From NCBI GenBank assembly GCA_021828285.1, contig JAKASG010000020.1:1-43152 (forward strand): a DNA stretch of 43,152 bases. The letters run 5' to 3'. A program made the position numbers and the translations under genes. The notes beneath the pieces were generated by a model. That model ran no database searches, was not told the origin of the DNA, and saw nothing but the letters and a program-made list of their open reading frames with translations. Shown here in pieces: positions 34,755-42,389 of the stretch. Origin of the DNA: Acidobacteriota bacterium. GTDB taxonomy: Bacteria; Acidobacteriota; Terriglobia; UBA7540. Each line of letters opens with the position of its first letter. The first letter of the stretch is position 1.

Positions 34755-35030
34755 ATGAGTTGGGCGATCTACGTGGCGATTTGGGTTGTTCTCGTGATAG
34801 CGGTCGTGGTCATCGCGGCGATTCGTTACTCCGCCGCCCGCCAGCTCGATCGCAGCGTTCACGTCATGGAAGGCGATCAGCAAATCAACGAGCAACTGGC
34901 GGAGCGAAAGAGCCTGGACAAGATGGATTTCTGGGGAAAATGTCTGACAGCCGTGATGATCGTTTACGGGCTGGTACTTGCATTCGTTTATGGCTATTCG
35001 CTTTGGAACTCAAGCCTGCAGTTGCATTGA
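34755..35030 (+). CDS. small two-helix membrane protein
   Basis: A 91-residue protein with membrane helices at about 4-25 (IYVAIWVVLVIAVVVIAAI) and 63-83 (LTAVMIVYGLVLAFVYGYSLW), joined by a charged loop (SAARQLDRSVHVMEGDQQINEQLAERKSLDKMDFWGK). AAGGAGG lies 5 bases before the ATG; starting 25 residues earlier would add an unsupported basic stretch. It ends 63 bases before the pyruvate:ferredoxin oxidoreductase gene and is probably in one transcript. No family is recognised. A role in anchoring or coupling the oxidoreductase is only a guess. Confidence 0.7.
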   Translation: MSWAIYVAIWVVLVIAVVVIAAIRYSAARQLDRSVHVMEGDQQINEQLAERKSLDKMDFWGKCLTAVMIVYGLVLAFVYGYSLWNSSLQLH

Positions 35031-35093
35031 GGGCGAGCGTTTCAGCGCAGTGGCGTGCGGCTGAAGCGCTCAAAGGAAAGGACGGAGGGTGCC

Positions 35094-38000
35094 ATGGCCA
35101 CTGAGACGAAAGTGGAAGGGGTGGAAGCGAGGGTTGCATTTCCGGGCGAGCGGTCGGCGGTAGACGGGTCGGGCGCGGTTGTTTGGGTGGAGTCGAATAT
35201 CTCTCAGGGGGCTGCGGCCTATCCCATCACGCCTTCGACGCCGATGGGCGACGGGTTTGAAGCCCAATACGCAGAGGGAAAAAGGAATCTTTGGGGCGAA
35301 CCCTTGAAGTTTCTCGAGCCGGAGTCCGAGCACAGTTCCGCTTCGGCGTGCGAAGGATTCGCGGTCGCGGGGGGACGAGTCACCAACTTCACCGGCGGGC
35401 AGGGCTTGATTCTGATGAAGGAGGTTCTTTATGTGATCGCCGGCAAGCGCTTGCCGGTCGTCTTCCACATTGGAGCGCGCGCGCTGACTTCGCACTCGCT
35501 CAACGTCCATGCGGGCCACGACGATGTGATGGGCGTGGCGGATGCGGGATGGGGAATTCTTTTCGGGCGCAACGCCCAGGAGGCGGCCGATCTCGCGCTC
35601 ATCGCGCGCCGGGCCGCTGAAGACTCGGAAACGCCGTTCCTGAACGTGCTCGACGGCTTTCTGACCACACACACGGTTGAAACGGTTTTCCTGCCCGAGC
35701 CCGAGCTGATGCGGCAATTCGTCGGGAAGCCCTCGGAGAAATTGCGTCGGCTGTTCGATCCCTCACATCCTCTGTTGAGCGGGCCCGTCCAAAATCAAGA
35801 CAGCTACATGAAGGGCAAAGTGGCGCAGCGGGCGTTTTACGAGCACGTCCGGCCGCGCCTCGAAGCCGCGATGGAAGAGTACAGCCGCTTGACCGGCCGG
35901 CACTACGGTCTGGTCCGCACTTACCGCATGGAGGACGCAAAGTACGCGCTCGTCGGACTCGGCTCAATGATGGAAACGGCCGAGGCCACGGTGGATTGGC
36001 TGCGCTCGATGGGGCTGCGCGTCGGGGTGGTGAGCGTCACGAGCTTTCGGCCATTTCCAGCGCGCGAGCTTGCCGAACTGTTGATTCATCGCGACGCGGT
36101 CACGGTCATCGAGCGGCTGGACGTGCCCCTCGCGGAGTCGAATCCTCTGATGATGGAGATCAAAGCGGCTCTCACCGATTATCAACTCGCTCACCGCCGC
36201 GAGATCGAAGGCCTGCCGAGAATGCATTCGGGCGTGGCGGGGCTCGGCGGCGCGCCCGTGCAGCCGAGTTACTGGGCTGCGGCAGTGGAAAATATGATGC
36301 GGTTCGACGCGCGCGACTCTTTTGTCGTGGGCACGCTCCATCGCGACACGTTGCCGTCCGGACCCGACGGTGATTGCCGGCCCGTGGACGCCTTCACGTT
36401 GCGCGGTCATTCGGTCGGGGGTTACGGATCGGTGACCACCAACAAGACGATTGCCGCGGTCTGCTCCGAGCTGTTCGGGCTCTACGTGCAAGCCTTCCCG
36501 AAATACGGAGCGGAGAAGAAGGGCCTTCCCACGCACTATTACCTGACGCTTGCCTCGAGCCCCATTCGCCTGCATGCTGAACCGACCGTGGCCGAATTCG
36601 TGGCCATCCAAGATCCCAACGCCTTTTTGAACGGCGACCCGCTCGCAGGTCTCGAGCGGGGTGGAACCATTTACCTGCAATCCGCACTGGACGGACCGAC
36701 CCTCTGGTCGAGCCTGCCGCCGACGGCGCGCAACGCAATTCGTGAACGCCAACTGCGGCTCTTTGTGCTGGACGCTCTAAAAATCGCCCGCGAGTCGTCC
36801 AGCCGGCCCGACCTCCAGGTGCGGATGCAGGGAATCGCGCTCCTCGGCGCGTTCCTCGGCCTCACCCCTTTCCGGGAACGCGCCGGGTTGAGCGCGGACG
36901 ACATGTTTGCCGCGCTCGAAAAAGTGCTGACGAAATTTTTCGGCAAGCGGGGAGCGAAGGTTGTGGCGGAAAATCTCGCCATTGCCCGCCGGGCTTATCG
37001 GGAGGTGAAGGAAGTTCATCCTCCTGAGCAAGAAATCGGTCAAGAAGAATCGCGGGAATTCCGGTTCAAGGAATTGCCCATTATGCAGAATGGCAACGGC
37101 CTGGTTCCTGCGGATTTTTGCAGCCGGATCGTTACAGCCTACGCATCGGGGCAGGCCGATGAACTCGAGGGGGATGAATTCGCCGCGCGCAGCCTGATGC
37201 CTCCGGCGAGCGCAGCCTTCCGGAGCTTTCGCCACCTGGCGCCGGAGATTCCGCGCTTCATCGCGAGCGCCTGCGTCGGGTGCATGGATTGCGTGAACGA
37301 ATGCCCGGACACGGCGATTCTGGCCAAAGTGGCCGAGCCCGGGGCGCTCGAAGCGCAACTCGGCAAAGTCACGCGGAGCGACGACCGGCAATGGCTGAAC
37401 GAGCAGTGGGTCCAGACGACGAAGTATCACGATATTCCCGTCAAGCGCGGGCAAACCGGAGGGCTCTTTGGAATTTTCGTTGATCCGGACAAGTGCAAAG
37501 GCTGCGGCGAGTGCGTCAAAGCCTGCGGATCGCACAAGGCCCTCGAGATGGTGACGAAGCAGGACGGCGATCTCGCGCGCCTCGACATGGGCATGGAATT
37601 GTTCCGGCATCTTCCGGAGACGCCGTCGCGCTTCTTGAACGAGAAATCTCTCGGCGACATGATGCTCGCGTCAAGCTCAATCCTTTATTCCGGCGGCGCC
37701 GGCTCCTGCATGGGCTGCGGCGAAGCCACCGCTTTGCGGCAAATGCTGGCGGCGACCGGTTTCAAATACGGCGCAAAGCGCATGGGAATCGTTGCGTCAA
37801 CGGGCTGCAACACCGTTTACGGCTCGACTTATCCTTACAACCCGTTCCAGGTCCCGTGGACGAACTCACTCTTCGAGAACGCTCCCGCGGACGCGATGGG
37901 AATCCGGATGCGCTGGGACCAGGAGGGCCATCAGGACTGGCGGCTGTGGGTGGTCGGCGGTGACGGAGCCATGTACGACATCGGATTTCAATCGCTCTCC

Positions 38001-38633
38001 CGAATGCTCGCCTCCGGCATGGATATCAAAGTTCTCGTGCTCGATACGCAGGTCTATTCAAATACCGGCGGCCAGGCTTCCACGGCGACGTACACCGGTC
38101 AGGACGCGAAGATGGCGGCCATCGGAGCGGCGGAGCCCGGGAAACGCGAGCACCGAAAGGAGCTTGGCGAAATCCTGATGATGCATCCCGGCGTGTTCGT
38201 CGCGCAAACGACACCTGCCCATCTCAATCACTTCTACAAGGCGGTGATGGCCGCGAACGAATATCCCGGCCCGGCCGTCGTCATCTCTTACGCGACGTGC
38301 CAGCCCGAACACGGCGTCGCCGACGACGCGGCAATGGCCCAGGAGAAATTGGCCGTCGAGTCGCGCGCTTTTCCCCTCTTCATTTTCGACCCTCGCAAAG
38401 GCGAGCGCATCAGAGAACAGCTCGACCTGCACGGCAACCCGGCAATGAAAGACGATTGGACGATGGACCCTTCGAAAGGCGAGCCCTTGGACTTCGTCGC
38501 ATTTGCGCGCACCGAGGGACGCTTCGCGCGCCACTTCGATAAGGAAGGCAAACCCGATCAGCCCCTGATGCTCGCCCAGCAGGACCGGCTCGCGAACTGG
38601 CATCGCCTGCAGGAACTTGCCGGAATCCGGTAG
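35094..38633 (+). CDS. nifJ: pyruvate:ferredoxin (flavodoxin) oxidoreductase, single-chain
   Basis: It oxidises pyruvate with CoA to acetyl-CoA and CO2, passing electrons to ferredoxin or flavodoxin. At 1179 residues it is the full homodimeric-type single chain. Domain order: pyruvate/TPP-binding part (NISQGAAAYPITPSTPMGD, then ESEHSSASACEGFAVAGGRVTNFTGGQGL), domain II with VERLDVPLAESNPL, and the gamma-type domain (GHSVGGYGSVTTNKTIA, YYLTLASSPI). A two-cluster ferredoxin insert follows (CVGCMDCVNECPD and CKGCGECVKACG), then the TPP domain with GSCMGCGEATALRQ and GGDGAMYDIGFQ through VLDTQVYSNTGGQAS. The fourth Cys of the second ferredoxin motif is followed by Gly instead of Pro. ATG at 35094 has GGAGGG 4 bases upstream. 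Confidence 0.95.
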   Translation: MATETKVEGVEARVAFPGERSAVDGSGAVVWVESNISQGAAAYPITPSTPMGDGFEAQYAEGKRNLWGEPLKFLEPESEHSSASACEGFAVAGGRVTNFTGGQGLILMKEVLYVIAGKRLPVVFHIGARALTSHSLNVHAGHDDVMGVADAGWGILFGRNAQEAADLALIARRAAEDSETPFLNVLDGFLTTHTVETVFLPEPELMRQFVGKPSEKLRRLFDPSHPLLSGPVQNQDSYMKGKVAQRAFYEHVRPRLEAAMEEYSRLTGRHYGLVRTYRMEDAKYALVGLGSMMETAEATVDWLRSMGLRVGVVSVTSFRPFPARELAELLIHRDAVTVIERLDVPLAESNPLMMEIKAALTDYQLAHRREIEGLPRMHSGVAGLGGAPVQPSYWAAAVENMMRFDARDSFVVGTLHRDTLPSGPDGDCRPVDAFTLRGHSVGGYGSVTTNKTIAAVCSELFGLYVQAFPKYGAEKKGLPTHYYLTLASSPIRLHAEPTVAEFVAIQDPNAFLNGDPLAGLERGGTIYLQSALDGPTLWSSLPPTARNAIRERQLRLFVLDALKIARESSSRPDLQVRMQGIALLGAFLGLTPFRERAGLSADDMFAALEKVLTKFFGKRGAKVVAENLAIARRAYREVKEVHPPEQEIGQEESREFRFKELPIMQNGNGLVPADFCSRIVTAYASGQADELEGDEFAARSLMPPASAAFRSFRHLAPEIPRFIASACVGCMDCVNECPDTAILAKVAEPGALEAQLGKVTRSDDRQWLNEQWVQTTKYHDIPVKRGQTGGLFGIFVDPDKCKGCGECVKACGSHKALEMVTKQDGDLARLDMGMELFRHLPETPSRFLNEKSLGDMMLASSSILYSGGAGSCMGCGEATALRQMLAATGFKYGAKRMGIVASTGCNTVYGSTYPYNPFQVPWTNSLFENAPADAMGIRMRWDQEGHQDWRLWVVGGDGAMYDIGFQSLSRMLASGMDIKVLVLDTQVYSNTGGQASTATYTGQDAKMAAIGAAEPGKREHRKELGEILMMHPGVFVAQTTPAHLNHFYKAVMAANEYPGPAVVISYATCQPEHGVADDAAMAQEKLAVESRAFPLFIFDPRKGERIREQLDLHGNPAMKDDWTMDPSKGEPLDFVAFARTEGRFARHFDKEGKPDQPLMLAQQDRLANWHRLQELAGIR

Positions 38634-38680
38634 TCGGCGTACATCAAACGCCTGCCCTGACGCCTCTTATTCGAACGCGC

Positions 38681-39412
38681 CTACTTTTTGCGTGGGGGCT
38701 GCGAAGGGCGCATCTCGATGCGGCTGGCAAGCGAGGCGCTCGGAAATTTGTAAAGGTCAATAACGGCTTTCGCGATGTCTTCGCCCGTGAGCTTCCAGGT
38801 TGCGCGCGGTCTTGCGCCGGGCGAAGCTGCAAAGTCGGTGTCCACGCTGCCGGGCATGATGTAGCTCACTCGAATACCATCGTAGCGAACGTCCTGCATC
38901 AAAGCTTCGCTAAAACCATTGAGTCCGAATTTGGAAGCGTTGTAAGCGGTCCCACCGGGAAACGCGTTGATCCCGGCGAGGCTCGAGATGTTGAAAATAT
39001 ATCCTCCGCCACGCTCGCGCATCAGAGGAATAGCTTCGCGGCAGCAGTAGAAAACTCCGGAAAGATTGGTTCCGATGAGCTCATCCCATTCCGCCGGGCT
39101 CATCTGGTCAACCGGTTTGAAAAAGCCGATGCCGGCGTTATTCACTAGAATGTCGAGCCCGCTGAATCGCTTCGCCGCGCCGTGGACGACCTTTTGGCAA
39201 TCTTCAAACCGGCTCACGTCCGCGCGCACTCCGTCAACGGCGTCTTTGCCGATCTTCCGCAGCTCTGCGAGCGCTGAATCGAGACGCGCCGCGTCGCGCC
39301 CGCAAATGAACACGTTTGCCCCTTCAGCCGCGAACCCGCGCGCAATCGAAAAGCCGATGCCTCGCGTCCCGCCCGTGACCACAGCCGTTTTTCCCTTGAG
39401 ATCGCCGCTCAT
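38681..39412 (-). CDS. short-chain dehydrogenase/reductase (SDR)
   Basis: A 243-residue classical SDR. TGGTRGIG (about 14-21) binds NAD(P)H, and CGRDAAR suggests NADP preference. NNAGIG (about 89-94) and the IFNISSLAG Ser followed by YNASKFGLNGFSEAL (Tyr-x3-Lys) complete the catalytic site, with PGSVDTDF after it. AAAGGAGG lies 8 bases before the ATG. It converges on the oxidoreductase gene upstream in the map and is followed on the other side by the molybdate transporter. The substrate is unknown; family resemblance to 3-oxoacyl-ACP reductases and sugar dehydrogenases does not decide it. Confidence 0.9.
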   Translation of the reverse strand: MSGDLKGKTAVVTGGTRGIGFSIARGFAAEGANVFICGRDAARLDSALAELRKIGKDAVDGVRADVSRFEDCQKVVHGAAKRFSGLDILVNNAGIGFFKPVDQMSPAEWDELIGTNLSGVFYCCREAIPLMRERGGGYIFNISSLAGINAFPGGTAYNASKFGLNGFSEALMQDVRYDGIRVSYIMPGSVDTDFAASPGARPRATWKLTGEDIAKAVIDLYKFPSASLASRIEMRPSQPPRKK

Positions 39413-39448
39413 TCTTGATGCCTCCTTTGCGTTCCTGATGGTAGCACT

Positions 39449-40642
39449 TCACGCTTTGCGCTCGAGGCGCCGCGTGAGAAGAAATATCCCCTCGAGCGCA
39501 AAACCGACGAGAAATCCCAAAGTCAAATTGGTGGTGACGAGAGAAACAAGGCCGACGGCGATTGCAACGGTGAGCCCGGCGCGCCGTCCCGCGAGATCGC
39601 GCACGTAACTGCCGTGCTCGATGCCGACGTAGGCGAGAAAAAGGCCGAGAATCGCCATGGGAATCAGGCTGAGGAGAACAGCCGCCGAGCGTCCGAAGAG
39701 CGCGATGAGCAGGCACGCGCCGCCGATGATGTAACTCGATTTTTCACTACGCGCGCCGAAGCGGTAATGCGCGGTCACGCCGCCCGAGCCGTGGCAGGTT
39801 GGAGCGGAGAGGATCATTCCGCTCACCAGGTTCGTCATGCCGATGCTCAGGCTGAGCGCCCGCGCCGTCACGCGCTTTGCGCCGTCGCCATAAAGGATTT
39901 GTGCGGTTTCCCCGGTTGCAACAATCGAGTTTCCGAAGGTCAGCGCAAATTGCGGGATCACGAGAAGCGTCACGACGCGCTCGAGTTCCGGCAGGCGCGG
40001 ATGAAGCAAAGCGAGCGGCAGCGGCCCCCAGGCGAAATGAGCGAGGACGCCGTGCCGCGCGGCGATGCCAACGGCAATGCCGGAAGCGAGAAGGATCAAG
40101 GCGGCCGGAAATCGGCGGGAGCGAAGAAGCCCGAACAAAATCGAAGCGCCTCCGAGCGCGATCGCCCATCCCGGGAGGGTCAGCCGTCCGCCGAAGGCGA
40201 GCGAAGAATGCGCGCCGAACATCAGGCGCAATCCTTCACGCGCCAGAAGCAGTCCGAGCCCAAGCTGAATGCCGCGAACAATGGGGCGGGTAAACAATTT
40301 GGCCAGCACGCTGGCCCAGTCGGTGATGCCGATCAGAAGCAGCAGAACACCCATCTCCAGGCCGGCGCTTGCGATCTCCGTGGGCTTGAGGCTCAGGGCG
40401 AGCGCAATCGCCGCCACAGCTTTGAACGGCTGGACGGGAATCGCGATGCGGAAATAACGGCCCGCGAGAATGTACGTGAGGCCGGCGGTGAGGAAGACCG
40501 CCGTGGGATTCATGTGATTGAGCGTGATGAGGGCGATGGCGATTGGAAAGAGCACGCCGATATCGCCGAAGGCGCCCGCGAAGTCGAAGCGCGTGAGGCT
40601 GGCGGGCGTGCTCGAAGCGGTTGCCGTTTCGGCCGAGGGCAA
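39449..40642 (-). CDS. MOT1-like molybdate (or sulfate) transporter
   Basis: A 397-residue inner-membrane protein with about ten hydrophobic helices, related to the plant and algal high-affinity molybdate transporter MOT1 and distantly to SulP. The two family signatures are present: FGDIGVLFPIAIALITLNHMNPT near the N-terminus with AIPVQPFKAVAAIA, and APTCHGSGGVTAHYRFGARSE in the second half. There is no C-terminal STAS domain. The start codon is TTG, with GGAGG 10 bases upstream. It begins 4 bases after the stop codon of the HTH-Mop regulator gene, so both form one transcript. Molybdate is favoured over sulfate because of that regulator. Confidence 0.88.
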   Translation of the reverse strand: MPSAETATASSTPASLTRFDFAGAFGDIGVLFPIAIALITLNHMNPTAVFLTAGLTYILAGRYFRIAIPVQPFKAVAAIALALSLKPTEIASAGLEMGVLLLLIGITDWASVLAKLFTRPIVRGIQLGLGLLLAREGLRLMFGAHSSLAFGGRLTLPGWAIALGGASILFGLLRSRRFPAALILLASGIAVGIAARHGVLAHFAWGPLPLALLHPRLPELERVVTLLVIPQFALTFGNSIVATGETAQILYGDGAKRVTARALSLSIGMTNLVSGMILSAPTCHGSGGVTAHYRFGARSEKSSYIIGGACLLIALFGRSAAVLLSLIPMAILGLFLAYVGIEHGSYVRDLAGRRAGLTVAIAVGLVSLVTTNLTLGFLVGFALEGIFLLTRRLERKA

Positions 40643-40646
40643 TCGC

Positions 40647-41087
40647 TCAGCGCCTCCCGCCCGCCGGGCGAATGATCATGACTTCGGTCGCCTTGATGAG
40701 CGCTGCGGCCGATTCTCCGACCCTAAGTCCGAGCGCGCGCGCCGCGTCTCGAGTGATGATGGAGGTGACGCGCTGGCCGCCGATATCCAGCACGACTTTG
40801 CTGAGCAGGCCGACCGTTTCCAGCACGACGACCCGGCCGACCAACTGATTGCGGCCGCTGATGACAGCGTCGAGCCCCGCTAAAGTGCGGGCCGTTCCGC
40901 CATCGCGCGCGCCCGGGCGCGCCAGGGCCGAGCCAAACAGATGGCGGTCAATCTCTGTTTGCGGGATGCGATGATGGCCGCCCGCCGTCTTGACGGTGCG
41001 GATCTTGCCTCGATAGATCCATTGCTTCAGAGTGGGATAACTGACGCCGAGCGCGCGTGCGGCGGCAGGCAAACGAAGCAGTTCCAC
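40647..41087 (-). CDS. MerR-type HTH plus Mop (molybdate-binding) regulator
   Basis: A 146-residue transcription factor. The N-terminus (LPAAARALGVSYPTLKQWIYRGKIRTVKTAGGHHRIPQTEI, about 5-46) is a MerR/excisionase-like winged helix. After a linker, residues about 74-140 form a Mop/TOBE domain (ISGRNQLVGRVVVLETVGLLSKVVLDIGGQRVTSIITRDAARALGLRVGESAAALIKATEVMII), which binds molybdate in ModE-like proteins. This joins a different HTH to the ModE ligand domain. The start is GTG with GGAGGGAGAG just upstream. With the transporter gene following directly, a molybdate-responsive regulator of uptake is the simplest reading. A candidate operator lies in its own promoter. Confidence 0.9.
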   Translation of the reverse strand: MELLRLPAAARALGVSYPTLKQWIYRGKIRTVKTAGGHHRIPQTEIDRHLFGSALARPGARDGGTARTLAGLDAVISGRNQLVGRVVVLETVGLLSKVVLDIGGQRVTSIITRDAARALGLRVGESAAALIKATEVMIIRPAGGRR

Positions 41088-41123
41088 GGCTCTCCCTCCG
41101 GTCTAAAACGGATCGAAAATCAA

Positions 41124-41152
41124 AATCTATATGAATCCATCCGATTCGTCAA
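41124..41152 (-). promoter_or_regulatory. promoter with internal inverted repeat, molybdate operon
   Basis: On the minus strand TTGACG (41147-41152) and TAGATT (41124-41129) are 17 bases apart; TATAGA (41126-41131) gives a 15-base alternative. Within the spacer GAATC and GATTC (41133-41137 and 41143-41147) form a 5-bp inverted repeat with a 5-base gap. Placement between -35 and -10 is typical of MerR-family operators. Confidence 0.4.
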
Positions 41153-41304
41153 CTGGGCGGCGGCTTGCCGTGAGACGGGGAACAGATCGAACTGAGTCGG
41201 AAACCGCTCCTCTGCTCCCGTGAAACCCGCTCGCCGGTGGGGGCGCGCGGTCGAGGGCCTTTGCTCAGCAGCCCATTCGCTCGAATAATATGCCGTCAGA
41301 AATC

Positions 41305-41333
41305 TTGACAGCCGAGCGCCGGTGAGATTTAAT
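41305..41333 (+). promoter_or_regulatory. promoter of the GalT-like gene, nearly leaderless
   Basis: TTGACA (41305-41310, perfect) and TTTAAT (41328-41333) are 17 bases apart, and the ATG comes only 10 bases after the -10. The predicted transcript start is about 4 bases before the ATG, leaving no room for a ribosome-binding site. Confidence 0.55.
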
Positions 41334-41343
41334 AGGCCGCTTC

Positions 41344-42318
41344 ATGGAGTTCAGGAAAGATCCCGTCACGCAGAATTGGGTCATCCAGGAAGATGGCGAA
41401 TTTTCATGGGCGGAAGGGCCTTGTCCGTTGTGTCCGGGGCAGGAATCGCTAAACCCGCTGACGCTTTACGAGCATGCGAACGGCGCGGGTTGGGAAGTCC
41501 GCGTGACGCCGCATCCGCGCCCGGTTTACCGCATCGAAGGCGAGGCCGAGCGGCGCGGCGAAGGGCTCTATGACAAGATGCGCAATGTCGGAGCGCACGA
41601 GGTTGTGGTCGAGCATCCCGACCATTCGCTGACGCTTTCCCGGCAGAGCGACGAGCATGTGGCGCAAGTGATTCGCGCCTGCGTCGCGCGCATGACGGAC
41701 TTGAAAAAGGACCGGCGCTTTCGTTACGTCTCCGTGTTCCGGAATCAGGGGCCGCTCGCCGGACAGGACCTGGAACACCCGCACACGCAGATCACGGCGC
41801 TGCCTTTTATACCCCGCTCGGTGGTTTATGAGCTGCGGTCGGCGCAGCGCTATTTCTCCCTGAAAGAACGCTGCCTGTTCTGCGACATCGCGCAGCAGGA
41901 ACTTGCTCAGAAGCTCCGGACGGTTGACTGGAACGACCGATGGATTGCTTTCTGCCCCTTCGCCTCGCGCGGTCCCTATGAAACATGGATCATTCCGCTC
42001 GCGCATAGCGCGACGTTCGAGGAAAGCGTCACGGCGTGGGAAACGCAGTTGCACCTCGGGAAGTTTCTTGCGGGAATTCTGCGGCGGGTGGAGACCGTGA
42101 CGGCGAATTACCATCTCGTCCTTCACACTTCGCCCAACCTCAATGCCAAATTCGAGCGGGCGGGACACTGGCGCTCGATCCGCGAAGATTTCCACTGGCA
42201 CTTCGAAATTCTTCCGGTCTTTCCGCAGCGCGCAAAATCCTATTCAATCCGGGAAGTGCTTTACAATTCCGTCCGGCCTGAAACCGCCGCTGAGCGCCTG
42301 CGCTACGCCACCGCGTAA
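41344..42318 (+). CDS. galT: galactose-1-phosphate uridylyltransferase-like protein
   Basis: A 324-residue HIT-superfamily nucleotidyltransferase, which exchanges UMP between UDP-glucose and galactose-1-phosphate through a histidine intermediate. It opens MEFRKDPVTQNWVI. The zinc-type CPLCPG follows at about 27-32, then EHPHTQITALPFIP with the active-site His-Pro-His, FCDIAQQE (second Cys-x2 region), and EDFHWHFEILP late in the chain with conserved histidines. Classical GalT has HPHGQ where this has HPHTQ, a variation shared with ADP-glucose-phosphorylase-like relatives, so exact specificity is uncertain. The promoter suggests a leaderless mRNA. No other Leloir gene is adjacent. Confidence 0.85.
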   Translation: MEFRKDPVTQNWVIQEDGEFSWAEGPCPLCPGQESLNPLTLYEHANGAGWEVRVTPHPRPVYRIEGEAERRGEGLYDKMRNVGAHEVVVEHPDHSLTLSRQSDEHVAQVIRACVARMTDLKKDRRFRYVSVFRNQGPLAGQDLEHPHTQITALPFIPRSVVYELRSAQRYFSLKERCLFCDIAQQELAQKLRTVDWNDRWIAFCPFASRGPYETWIIPLAHSATFEESVTAWETQLHLGKFLAGILRRVETVTANYHLVLHTSPNLNAKFERAGHWRSIREDFHWHFEILPVFPQRAKSYSIREVLYNSVRPETAAERLRYATA

Positions 42319-42389
42319 CGGCGGGCGCTCAAGCGGCAATCTCGATCCAACCTTCCGCCTTCGCCAGCCTGCAAGCTGCGCTTGCATTG

